DNA from: Variovorax sp. DXTD-1
GTDB taxonomy: Bacteria; Pseudomonadota; Gammaproteobacteria; Burkholderiales; Burkholderiaceae_C
Length of the DNA stretch: 64,000 bases
NCBI RefSeq assembly: GCF_003984625.1
Contig: NZ_RWKH01000006.1
Location: 62,001 to 126,000 of the forward strand
Direction of reading: 5' to 3'
Shown here piece after piece: positions 17,361 to 27,483 of this stretch (the stretch's first letter is position 1; every line of letters starts with the position of its first letter). Below the pieces are notes generated by a model, which worked only from the letters and a program-made list of their open reading frames with translations, did not search any database and was not told the origin of the DNA. The translations under genes were made by a program, and so were the position numbers.

Positions 17361-18536
17361 ATGAACGCACTCGAAGGCCTCAAGGTGCTGGAGCTCGGCC
17401 AGCTCATCGCCGGCCCGTTCGCCGGCAAGACGCTGGCGGAATTCGGCGCCGACGTGATCAAGGTCGAGCCTGCAGGCATCGGCGACCCGCTGCGCAAATG
17501 GCGGATGCTGCGCGAAGGCACTTCGGTGTGGTGGGAGGTGCAGTCTCGCAACAAGCGCTCGGTGTGTTTAGACCTGCGCAGCGCCGAAGGCCAGGAGGCG
17601 GTGCGCACCCTGGCGCTTGAGGCCGACGTGCTCATCGAGAATTTCAAGCCTGGCACGCTCGAAGGCTGGGGCCTGGGCTGGGAGCAACTGCATGCGCTCA
17701 ACCCCCGGCTCATCATGCTGCGCATCTCCGGCTACGGGCAGACTGGCCCCTACCGCGACAAGCCAGGCTTCGGCGTGCTCGGCGAATCGATGGGCGGGCT
17801 GCGCTACCTGAGCGGCGAACCGGGCCGCGTGCCGGTGCGCGTGGGCGTTTCGCTCGGCGACACGCTGGCTGCGCTGCATGGCGTCATTGGCGTGCTCACG
17901 GCGCTGCACCACCGCACGGCCCATGGCGGGGAGGGGCAGTTCATCGACGTGGCGCTGTATGAGTCGGTCTTCAACGTGATGGAAAGCCTGCTGCCCGAAT
18001 ACGACGCGTTCGGCGCAGTGCGCGAACGTGCCGGCAGCGCGTTGCCGGGCATCGCACCGACCAATGCCTACAAGTGCTGCGATGGACATTACGTGCTGGT
18101 GGCGGGCAACGGCGACAGCATCTTCCGCCGGTTGATGCGCGCCATCGACCGCGCGGATCTTGAGAATGATCCGCAGCTGGTGCACAACGACGGCCGCGTG
18201 CAGCGTGTCGAAGAGATCGACGCCGCCATCGAGGCCTGGACGCTGCAGCGCAGCCGCGACGAAGTGCTGGCGGTGCTCGATGCGGCGGGCGTGCCCGTCG
18301 GGCGCATCTACTCGGTGGCCGACATCGCCGCCGATCCGCAATACCAGGCGCGGCAGATGATCGTCGAGGCGACCACTTCCGATGGTGGCAGGCTCAAGGT
18401 GCCTGGCGTCGTGCCCAAGCTCAGCGCCACGCCGGGCCGCATCGCGCACCCCGCGCCGCGGCTCGGCGAACACACCGGCGACCTGCGTGGTTCGGGTTGG
18501 CCGGCGCGCCGCACCGAAGAAAGCGAGGCCGTATGA
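17361..18536 (+). CDS. Class III (CaiB/BaiF) CoA-transferase
   Basis: A 391-residue CoA-transferase of family III, which exchanges CoA between a thioester and a free carboxylic acid. LELGQLIAGPFAGKTLAEFG is the N-terminal CoA-binding signature, KRSVCLDLR follows, and GEGQFIDVALYESVFNVMES carries the catalytic Asp. The ATG follows AGGAGACAGACGCAG. It is first in an operon with an HMG-CoA-lyase-like gene (overlapping by four bases), a VOC protein and a Bug receptor. Together these suggest uptake of a branched dicarboxylate, CoA activation and retro-aldol cleavage, but the substrate cannot be named from sequence. Confidence 0.9.
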   Translation: MNALEGLKVLELGQLIAGPFAGKTLAEFGADVIKVEPAGIGDPLRKWRMLREGTSVWWEVQSRNKRSVCLDLRSAEGQEAVRTLALEADVLIENFKPGTLEGWGLGWEQLHALNPRLIMLRISGYGQTGPYRDKPGFGVLGESMGGLRYLSGEPGRVPVRVGVSLGDTLAALHGVIGVLTALHHRTAHGGEGQFIDVALYESVFNVMESLLPEYDAFGAVRERAGSALPGIAPTNAYKCCDGHYVLVAGNGDSIFRRLMRAIDRADLENDPQLVHNDGRVQRVEEIDAAIEAWTLQRSRDEVLAVLDAAGVPVGRIYSVADIAADPQYQARQMIVEATTSDGGRLKVPGVVPKLSATPGRIAHPAPRLGEHTGDLRGSGWPARRTEESEAV

Positions 18537-19516
18537 AAGAAGGCAACGGCAAGCGGCTCTTCATCAACGAAGTGGCCACGCGAGACGGCTTCCAGATGGA
18601 AAGCCGATTCATTCCCACCGACGACAAGATTGCGCTGGTCGACCGCTTCAGCACGCTCGGCTACGCCAAGATCGAGGTGACCTCGTTCACTTCCGCCAAG
18701 GCGATACCGGCACTGCGCGACGGCGAAGAGGTGATGCAGCGCATCGCCCGCCGGCCCGGCGTGGTCTATACCGCGCTGGTGCCGAACCTGCGCGGGGCCG
18801 AGCGCGCGCTGGAGAGCCGCATCGGCGAATTCAACATCGTCATGTCGGTGAGCGAGACCCACAACCTCAGCAACCTGCGGATGACGCGCGAGCAGTCTTT
18901 CGCGCAGCTCACCGAAGTTATTGCGTTGGCAGCGCAAGCCGGTGTGCCGGTGAACGTCTCGCTCTCGTGCGTGTTCGGCTGCCCGATGGAGGGCGAGGTG
19001 CCGCTTGCCACGGTGCTCGAATGGATCGACCGCTTCGCTGCGCTGCGGGTGCAGGGCATCACGCTGTGCGACACCACGGGCATGGCTTTTCCCACGCAGG
19101 TGCAGGCCGTTTGCGAGGCGGTGCTGGCGAGATATTCCGCACTGCAATGGACGGCGCACTTTCACAACACGCGCGGCATGGGGCTTGCCAACACCGTGGC
19201 CGCGGTCGAGGCGGGTATCGAGCGGCTCGACATGTCGCTCGGCGGCATCGGCGGTTGCCCCTATGCACCCGGCGCCACCGGCAATGTGGCCACGGAAGAC
19301 GTGGTGCACATGCTGCAATGCATGGGGTACGACACCGGCATGGATCTGGAAGGCCTGATCGAAGCCGCCTCGGAGCTCGAGGCCCTGGTGCAGCATGACT
19401 TGCCGAGCCAGGTCTCCCGCGCCGGACACCGGTTCACGCGGCATGCGCCACCGGCGGATTTCAACGACATCGTGGCGCGTGCGCATGCGCGCCGCGGCAA
19501 GGAGCTGCAGACATGA
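18533..19516 (+). CDS. Hydroxymethylglutaryl-CoA lyase family protein
   Basis: A 327-residue TIM-barrel lyase of the HMGL-like family (pyruvate carboxyltransferase fold). EVATRDGFQMESRFIPT holds the catalytic Arg-Asp pair, GITLCDTTGMAFPTQVQ the middle metal region, and LGGIGGCPYAPGATGNVATE the active-site Cys loop of HMG-CoA lyases. The enzyme should cleave a 3-hydroxy-3-methylacyl-CoA into acetyl-CoA plus a keto acid. Coupling to the CoA-transferase by an ATGA overlap suggests that enzyme makes its substrate. Whether it is true HMG-CoA or an analogue such as a citramalyl-type thioester is open. Confidence 0.88.
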   Translation: MKEGNGKRLFINEVATRDGFQMESRFIPTDDKIALVDRFSTLGYAKIEVTSFTSAKAIPALRDGEEVMQRIARRPGVVYTALVPNLRGAERALESRIGEFNIVMSVSETHNLSNLRMTREQSFAQLTEVIALAAQAGVPVNVSLSCVFGCPMEGEVPLATVLEWIDRFAALRVQGITLCDTTGMAFPTQVQAVCEAVLARYSALQWTAHFHNTRGMGLANTVAAVEAGIERLDMSLGGIGGCPYAPGATGNVATEDVVHMLQCMGYDTGMDLEGLIEAASELEALVQHDLPSQVSRAGHRFTRHAPPADFNDIVARAHARRGKELQT

Positions 19517-19893
19517 TCGACCATCTGGACCACCTGGTGCTCACCACCGTCGACGAGGAGGCCTGCACCCGCTTCTATATCGACGTGATGGGCATGGCGC
19601 TGGAAACTTTCGGCCCGGGCCGCAAGGCTTTTCGCTTCGGCAACCAGAAGATCAACCTGCATGTGAAGGGGCACGAGTTCGAGCCCAAGGCGCAGGTGCC
19701 GATGCCCGGCTCGCTGGACTTGTGCTTCATCGCGAGCGTGCCGCTCGACGACGTGATCGCGCGGCTGAAGGACAAGGCTGTGCCGATCATCGAAGGCCCG
19801 GTGATGCGGACCGGCGCCACATCGCGTATTCGCTCGGTCTACGTGCGCGACCCCGACCTGAATCTGATCGAAATCTCGGAGCTGGCGCCCTGA
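19513..19893 (+). CDS. VOC-superfamily protein
   Basis: A 126-residue single vicinal-oxygen-chelate domain of glyoxalase/dioxygenase type. IDHLDHLVLTTVDEEACTRF is the first beta-alpha unit with a potential metal His, KINLHVKGHEF gives a second His, and DPDLNLIEISE the C-terminal Glu ligand. Such one-domain proteins include lyases, epimerases and resistance proteins, so the reaction is not assigned. It overlaps the preceding gene by four bases, which ties it to the CoA-transferase/lyase pathway. Confidence 0.82.
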   Translation: MIDHLDHLVLTTVDEEACTRFYIDVMGMALETFGPGRKAFRFGNQKINLHVKGHEFEPKAQVPMPGSLDLCFIASVPLDDVIARLKDKAVPIIEGPVMRTGATSRIRSVYVRDPDLNLIEISELAP

Positions 19894-19940
19894 CGGGCCG
19901 GCTTCGGAGACAGCCTACAAAAAACCACCGGAGACAAACC

Positions 19941-20921
19941 ATGAAACCCACACTTCGCCTTCTTGCGGCCAATCTCGGCCTTGCGCTAGCGGCCGCCGCG
20001 GCCACCACGGCCAGCGCCGACACCTGGCCTTCGAAACCGATCACCTTCATCGTGCCCACCGCGCCCGCGGGCTCCACCGACATCATGGCGCGCATGGTCG
20101 GCGAGCCGCTGCAGCGCGCGCTGGGCCAGCCCGTGGTCGTCGACAACCGGCCCGGCGCCAGCGGCAACATCGGCACCGAAGCCGTGGCGCGCGCCGCGCC
20201 AGACGGGTACACGCTGCTGATGCAGTACTCGGGCTACCACGTCGGCAACCCCTCGCTCTACCCGCAGCTCAAGTGGAGCCCGTCCAAGGACTTCGTGCCG
20301 GTGGCCATGGTGATGCGCGCGCCGCACGTGGTTGCCGTCAGCGGCAAGCTGCCGGTCAACTCGATGAAGGAACTGGTCGAGCACGGCAAGAAGAAGGAGG
20401 GCGGCTTGTTCTACGCCTCGTCGGGCAACGGATCGATCCAGCACATTGCGGGCGAACTGCTGTCGCGGCAGGCCAAGCAGCCGATGACGCACGTGCCCTA
20501 CAAGGGCTCGGGTCCGGCCATCAACGACCTGATCGCGGGCAACGTGGACATGTTCATCACCACGCCGCCCTCGGTCATCGGGCACATTGCGAGCGGACGC
20601 ATGAAGGCGCTGGGCTATACCGGCAGCAAGCGGCATCCGTCGATGCCCAATGTGCCGACTTCGGCCGAGGCAGGCTTGCCGGGCTACGAAGTGGAGTCGT
20701 GGTTCGCGGTGTTCGCGCCGGCCAAGACGCCGCCCGAGGTGGTGGCGAAGCTCAGCGCCGAGATCAAGAAGATCGTCGAGAGCGAGTCGTTCCGCAAGAA
20801 GGTGGACGAGCAGGGCGCCTTTGCCACCTACATGGACTCCGCGGCGCTGGGCAAATTCGTCGACCAGGAACTGGTGGCCTGGTCGAAGGTGATCAAGGCG
20901 GCCGACATCAAGCCCGAGTGA
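19941..20921 (+). CDS. Bug-family periplasmic solute receptor (TctC-like)
   Basis: A 326-residue tripartite tricarboxylate transporter receptor. It has a Sec signal peptide in residues 1-29 (cleavage after TASA), then the family start WPSKPITFIVPTAPAGSTDI, DNRPGASGNIGTEAVARAAP and the DGYTLL motif. Bug proteins bind small carboxylates in the periplasm and are greatly expanded in Burkholderiales. GGAGACAAA precedes the start. As last gene of the CoA-transferase/lyase operon it probably senses or delivers the pathway's substrate; no TctA/TctB membrane genes are adjacent, as is usual for orphan Bug proteins. Confidence 0.93.
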   Translation: MKPTLRLLAANLGLALAAAAATTASADTWPSKPITFIVPTAPAGSTDIMARMVGEPLQRALGQPVVVDNRPGASGNIGTEAVARAAPDGYTLLMQYSGYHVGNPSLYPQLKWSPSKDFVPVAMVMRAPHVVAVSGKLPVNSMKELVEHGKKKEGGLFYASSGNGSIQHIAGELLSRQAKQPMTHVPYKGSGPAINDLIAGNVDMFITTPPSVIGHIASGRMKALGYTGSKRHPSMPNVPTSAEAGLPGYEVESWFAVFAPAKTPPEVVAKLSAEIKKIVESESFRKKVDEQGAFATYMDSAALGKFVDQELVAWSKVIKAADIKPE

Positions 20922-20942
20922 GCGGGCCCGGGCCGCAATGCC

Positions 20943-21089
20943 CTACGGCTTGACGCCGAGCACCGAGAGGATGATGGCTGCCAGGGTCAGCGTGACCGGC
21001 AGCCGGTGCGACGCCAAGGCTTGCGCCCGCGCAACCGACAGCTTCGACGAGAGAAGCAGGTTCTTTTCGGAATGAAGAGGTGTGGTCAT
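20943..21089 (-). CDS. Small single-span membrane protein (hypothetical)
   Basis: A 48-residue open frame starting MTTPLHSEKNLLLSSKLSVA. The ATG at 21087-21089 is preceded by CAGGAGT eight bases upstream, a strong ribosome-binding sequence. A single hydrophobic helix (LPVTLTLAAIILSVLGV) sits at the very C-terminus, the layout of small tail-anchored membrane peptides. I do not recognise a family. It faces the Bug gene tail to tail, and 148 bases of featureless sequence separate it from the LuxR-type gene. Confidence 0.55.
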   Translation of the reverse strand: MTTPLHSEKNLLLSSKLSVARAQALASHRLPVTLTLAAIILSVLGVKP

Positions 21090-21237
21090 ATCGATACTCC
21101 TGAATGGCTGCGGGCGACTTGTCCGCATGCCTCGAAGATAGTCATCGCAAGGCACTGCGGCACAGGCCTTTGCGCGACACCGCGTTTCCGTTTTTGCAAC
21201 GATCGGCGCGGAACCAGGTCAGGGTAGCTGCGAAGAA

Positions 21238-21804
21238 TTAGCCGGCAATGAGCTTCTGCACCAGCTCCGCGGTGGTGGCCGCCGCGTACTTGCGCATCAG
21301 CCTCGCCCGATGCAGCTCGACCGTGCGGTGGCTGATGCCGAGCGCCTTGCCGATCTCCTTGGACGTGAGCCCGCGCATCACCTGCGCGGCCACCTCGCGC
21401 TCGCGCGGCGTGAGCTCGGCCTTCACGGCGCGGCGTGAACCCAGGTCATCGAAGGTCCAGATGCCGGCCTCGTGCGGCGCGGCGCGGTTCATGGCGTGGC
21501 CCGTGACGTGGCACCAGAAGGTTTCGCCGGCCCTGGCGCCGTGCAGGCCGCCCAGGCGCTTCATCATGCGGTTGTCGGCATAGCGGCCGCTGGCGTTCAG
21601 AAACGGCTCCATGCGCTTGCCGATGCGCTCGAACTCGGCCACGCTGGGGTACAGAATGCTGAACGAATGCCCGACCAGTGCAGAGGGCGTTGCGCCAAAA
21701 ATCTCGCAAACCCGCTCGTTGCAGGCCACGATGGTGCGGTTGCGCGAAACCACCATACCCACGGGGGCATGCTCAAAGGCCAGGCGGTAGTCGATCTCCT
21801 GCAT
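21238..21804 (-). CDS. PAS-LuxR transcriptional regulator
   Basis: A 188-residue regulator with an N-terminal PAS domain (YRLAFEHAPVGMVVSRNRTI, about residues 6-115) and a C-terminal LuxR/NarL HTH (ELTPREREVAAQVMRGLTSK then IGKALGISHRTVELHRARLM, about 130-185). There is no receiver domain, so it responds through the PAS domain rather than phosphorylation, or acts constitutively. It is divergent from the 3-oxoacid CoA-transferase genes, and a perfect 10-base inverted repeat lies between them. It therefore probably controls ketoacid or fatty acid use. Confidence 0.85.
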   Translation of the reverse strand: MQEIDYRLAFEHAPVGMVVSRNRTIVACNERVCEIFGATPSALVGHSFSILYPSVAEFERIGKRMEPFLNASGRYADNRMMKRLGGLHGARAGETFWCHVTGHAMNRAAPHEAGIWTFDDLGSRRAVKAELTPREREVAAQVMRGLTSKEIGKALGISHRTVELHRARLMRKYAAATTAELVQKLIAG

Positions 21805-21823
21805 CGGGGGTCACCATTACGAA

Positions 21824-21849
21824 ATACTACGTATGCGACTACGTAGTAT
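21824..21849. promoter_or_regulatory. LuxR-type operator upstream of scoAB
   Basis: ATACTACGTA (21824-21833) and TACGTAGTAT (21840-21849) are exact reverse complements around six bases. Each arm also contains the self-complementary TACGTA. It lies 20 bases from the LuxR-type gene start and 58 bases before scoA. Confidence 0.7.
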
Positions 21850-21906
21850 CGTTCAAGGCTCTTCAAAGCTTTCGCCAACTCTCCATCCATCCATCAAGGA
21901 GCCCGA

Positions 21907-22710
21907 GTGAACAAGATTTATCCCTCCGCAGACGCGGCACTCAAGGGGGTCGTGGCCGACGGGCAGATGCTCGCGGTCGGCGGCTTCGGCCTGTGCGGCA
22001 TTCCAGAGGCGCTGATCGATGCGCTCAAGGACACCGGCGTGCAGAACCTCACCGTCATCTCGAACAACGCGGGGGTCGACGGCTTTGGCCTCGGCAAGCT
22101 GCTCGAAACGCGCCAGATCAAGAAGATGATCGCGTCGTACGTGGGCGAGAACAAGGAGTTCGAGCGCCAGTACCTGGCCGGCGAACTCGCCCTCGAATTC
22201 ACGCCCCAGGGCACGCTGGCCGAGAAGCTGCGCGCGGGCGGCGCGGGCATTCCGGCCTTCTTCACCAAGACCGGCGTCGGCACGCAAGTGGCCGAGGGCA
22301 AGGAACTGCGCGAGTTCGACGGCGAAACCTACGTGATGGAACGCTCGCTGGTGCCCGACGTGGCACTGGTCAAGGCCGACGTGGCCGACAAATCAGGCAA
22401 CCTGCGATTTCGCCTCACGGCGCGCAACTTCAACCCCGCCGCCGCCATGGCCGGCAAGATCTGCATCGTCGAAGTCGAGAAGATCGTCGAAGTGGGCGAG
22501 CTGGCGCCTGACGACATCCACCTGCCCGGCATCTACGTGCACCGCATCGTGCTGAACGCCAACCCCGAGAAGCGCATCGAGAAGCGCACTGTGAGCGCCG
22601 CCGCGCCGGCTGACGCAGCGGCCGCCAAGGTCGAAGCCCAGGCTGCCATTGCGCAAGCCGCCGCTGGCAGCGAAGTGCCCGCCCCCGTCAAGAACACCAA
22701 AGGAGCCTGA
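21907..22710 (+). CDS. scoA: 3-oxoacid CoA-transferase, subunit A
   Basis: Alpha subunit (267 residues) of succinyl-CoA:3-ketoacid CoA-transferase, which activates acetoacetate or similar acids with CoA from succinyl-Co[18 protein letters not shown] is the glycine-rich CoA-binding loop, and [20 protein letters not shown] is typical of the A subunit. A low-complexity Ala-rich C-terminal tail of about 40 residues is additional. The start is a GTG with AAGGAG six bases upstream. scoB follows one base after the stop. Confidence 0.92.
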   Translation: MNKIYPSADAALKGVVADGQMLAVGGFGLCGIPEALIDALKDTGVQNLTVISNNAGVDGFGLGKLLETRQIKKMIASYVGENKEFERQYLAGELALEFTPQGTLAEKLRAGGAGIPAFFTKTGVGTQVAEGKELREFDGETYVMERSLVPDVALVKADVADKSGNLRFRLTARNFNPAAAMAGKICIVEVEKIVEVGELAPDDIHLPGIYVHRIVLNANPEKRIEKRTVSAAAPADAAAAKVEAQAAIAQAAAGSEVPAPVKNTKGA

Positions 22711-22711
22711 G

Positions 22712-23350
<639 letters not shown>

Positions 23351-24273
23351 TAGGCAGCAGCAGCGCATCGCGCTGCGCTTCGGCGGCTTCGCGCAGAAAG
23401 TTCCACACCGTCTGCATTCGCACGAGATGCTTGGTTTCCGCCGGCATCGACATCCAGAAGGTGCGGGTGAAGTTCGCCTGGTCGCCGAGCACGGGGCGCA
23501 ATGCGGCGTCCTGTTCGGCAATGAAGGCCGGCAGCACCGCAATGCCGGCCCCGGCGACCACCGCCCGGTGCTGCGCGAGCACGCTGGTGCTGCGCAGCGC
23601 AAAGGCGTCGGGCCGATGCAGTTCGTCGAGATACTGCAATTCCTTGCTGAAGAGCAGGTCATCCACGTAGCTGATGAAGGTGTGGCCGCGCAGGTCTTCG
23701 CGTGTCCTGATCGGCTTGTGGGCGGCCAGGTATTGCTTCGACGCGTAGAGCCGCAGCGTGTAGTCGGTGAGCTTAGTCACGACCACGGGTCCGCGCGCCG
23801 GCCGTTCGAGCGAAATCACGATGTCGGCCTCGCGCCGGGACAGATGCACCAGCCGCGGCATGGCCAGCAGGTCGATGGTGAGCTTGGGATGCTGCTGTGC
23901 GAACAGCGCGAGCTGCGGCGCCAGCACCACAGTGCCGAAACCCTCGGTGGCGCCGATGCGGATCAGGCCCGACAGGCCTTCCTGCGAAGCGGGCGCGGTG
24001 CTTTCCACCGCCTGGAATGCGCTCTCCATGGCTTCGACCTGCGGCTGCAGCTTGCGGCCCGCTTCGGTGAGCCGGTGACCACCGGCTTCGCGCGAGAAAA
24101 GCGGCGCGCCCACCTCCTTTTCGAGCGCCTGGATGCGCCGCGCCACCGTGGTGTGGTCCACCTCCAGCCGGCGCGCGGCGCTTATCAGCGTGCCCGAGCG
24201 GGCCAGCTCCAGAAAGTAGCGAAGGTTGTCCCAGTCCATGTGCTCGCGTTTCCTTGGGTGGGCTCTGCATTTT

Positions 24274-24323
24274 TGCAAAGCGATGGCGCATATTTGTCTA
24301 TTGTCATGGCAAATCTGCAAAGC
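24274..24323. repeat. Direct repeats TGCAAAGC in the mmsA copy 2 promoter
   Basis: TGCAAAGC occurs at 24274-24281 and again at 24316-24323, 42 bases apart (about four helical turns), with an additional ATTTG/CAAAT dyad between. The spacing suits a LysR-type tetramer bound upstream of and across the mmsA promoter. Confidence 0.45.
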
Positions 24324-24329
24324 TAGGAT
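24301..24329 (+). promoter_or_regulatory. Sigma-70 promoter of the valine-degradation operon
   Basis: TTGTCA (24301-24306), 17 bases, then TAGGAT (24324-24329): five and four matches to the -35 and -10 consensus with ideal spacing, 51 bases before the mmsA start. The second TGCAAAGC repeat abuts the -10 box. Confidence 0.55.
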
Positions 24330-24379
24330 GCGGCTTGAACCTGCCACGCAGGCCCCGAATTCACAGGAGACAAAACCCC

Positions 24380-25908
<1,529 letters not shown>

Positions 25909-25912
<4 letters not shown>

Positions 25913-26304
25913 GGCACGGTCTCCGCGTCGCGGCTTCGGGGGCGGTGACGGCGCTCGCGTTGCTCGGCGGCAGCGCGCTGGCGGCCAACGCCGGTCCGGA
26001 CGACTGCAATCCCAACGGGAACCAACAGCAGATGAACGCCTGCGCGGCGCGCGATTTTCGTGCGGCCGATGCCGCGCTCAACATCCGCTACGGCGAGGTG
26101 ATGAAGACGCTCTCGCCGCGGATGCGCGTCGCGCTGCGCACCGAGCAGCGCGCCTGGCTCAAGGGCCGCGACCCCGCCTGCAAGCGCGCCTCGAAAGCGA
26201 ACGAAGGCGGCTCCATCTGGCCGCTGGTGTTCAATTCCTGTCTGGAGAAATCGACCCGGGAGCGGACCGCCGAACTGGACCGCTGGAAGGGCCGCGAACA
26301 ATGA
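25909..26304 (+). CDS. Secreted LprI-like (DUF1311) protein
   Basis: A 131-residue protein with a signal peptide (residues 1-26, hydrophobic [17 protein letters not shown]) and a four-cysteine helical domain ([34 protein letters not shown]) of the lysozyme-inhibitor LprI / DUF1311 family. [13 protein letters not shown] is the typical core. Members are periplasmic or lipoproteins, some of which inhibit lysozyme. It overlaps mmsA and the acyl-CoA dehydrogenase by four bases at each end, so it is translated within the valine operon, an unexpected place for an envelope protein. Confidence 0.8.
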
Positions 26305-27455
26305 ACTTCGAATTGTCCGAAGAGCAGAACGCCTTTGCGCAGAGCGCGCGCGACTTTGCGCAGGCCGAGTTCGCGCCGCATGCCGCGCAGTGGGACGCCG
26401 AGGCGATCTTTCCAAAGGAGGCCATCGCGAAGGCCGGCGAGCTGGGCTTCTGCGGGCTCTATGCGCCCGAGCGCATCGGCGGCCTCGGGTTGCCGCGGCT
26501 CGACTCGGCGCTGGTGTTCGAGGAAATGGCCGCGGTCGACCCGTCGACCACTGCCTTCATCACCATCCACAACATGGCGACGTGGATGCTCGGCACCTGG
26601 TCCACGGATGCCGTGGCGGCGCAATGGGGCGAAGACCTCACGAGCGGGCGCAAGCTTGCTTCCTACTGTCTCACCGAACCGGGCGCCGGTTCGGACGCGG
26701 GCTCGCTCAAGACGCGCGCCGAGCTGCAGGGTGCCGAGTACGTCATCAACGGCGGCAAGGCCTTCATCTCCGGCGCGGGGTCGACCGATGTGCTGGTGCT
26801 CATGGCGCGCACGGGCGGCGGCGGCGCGGGCGGCATCTCCGCGTTTGCGGTGCCGGCCGACGCGCCCGGCGTGAGCTATGGCAAGAAGGAACACAAGATG
26901 GGCTGGAACAGCCAGCCCACGCGCACCATCAACTTCGACAACGTGCGCGTGCCGGCCGAGAACCTGCTGGGCAAGGAAGGCGAGGGCTTTCGCATTGCCA
27001 TGAAGGGGCTCGACGGCGGGCGCATCAACATCGCGACCTGCTCCGTGGGCGCAGCACAGGGCGCGCTGGACGCGGCGCGCCGCTACCTGCATGAACGCCA
27101 GCAGTTCGGCAAGCCGATATCGAGCTTTCAGGCGCTGCAGTTCAAGCTGGCCGACATGGCGACCGAACTGGTAGCAGCGCGGCAGATGGTGCGGCTTGCC
27201 GCAAGCAAGCTCGATGCGGGGCACGCCGATGCCAGTACCTACTGCGCCATGGCCAAGCGCTTTGCAACCGATGCGGGCTTCAACGTGTGCAACGAGGCGC
27301 TGCAGTTGCATGGCGGCTACGGCTACCTGAGCGAGTTTCCGCTCGAGCGGCTGGTGCGCGATACCCGCGTGCACCAGATCCTCGAAGGTACCAACGAGAT
27401 CATGCGCGTGATCGTTGCGCGAAAATTGCTGGAAGGGGACAGCGATATCCGCTGA
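26301..27455 (+). CDS. Acyl-CoA dehydrogenase (isobutyryl-CoA dehydrogenase type)
   Basis: A 384-residue FAD-dependent dehydrogenase. YCLTEPGAGSDAGSLKTRAE and KAFISGAGSTDVLVLMARTG are FAD/substrate signatures; LQLHGGYGYLSEFPLERLVR and QILEGTNEIMRVIVARKLL, with the catalytic Glu in EGTNEI, are typical of isobutyryl-CoA dehydrogenase. It oxidises isobutyryl-CoA to methacrylyl-CoA, passing electrons to ETF. Its place among mmsA, HIBCH-like and mmsB genes supports isobutyryl-CoA as the substrate rather than straight-chain thioesters. Confidence 0.9.
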   Translation: MNFELSEEQNAFAQSARDFAQAEFAPHAAQWDAEAIFPKEAIAKAGELGFCGLYAPERIGGLGLPRLDSALVFEEMAAVDPSTTAFITIHNMATWMLGTWSTDAVAAQWGEDLTSGRKLASYCLTEPGAGSDAGSLKTRAELQGAEYVINGGKAFISGAGSTDVLVLMARTGGGGAGGISAFAVPADAPGVSYGKKEHKMGWNSQPTRTINFDNVRVPAENLLGKEGEGFRIAMKGLDGGRINIATCSVGAAQGALDAARRYLHERQQFGKPISSFQALQFKLADMATELVAARQMVRLAASKLDAGHADASTYCAMAKRFATDAGFNVCNEALQLHGGYGYLSEFPLERLVRDTRVHQILEGTNEIMRVIVARKLLEGDSDIR

Positions 27456-27483
27456 CGCCTCGCATCCACAACCTCCCAAGACA

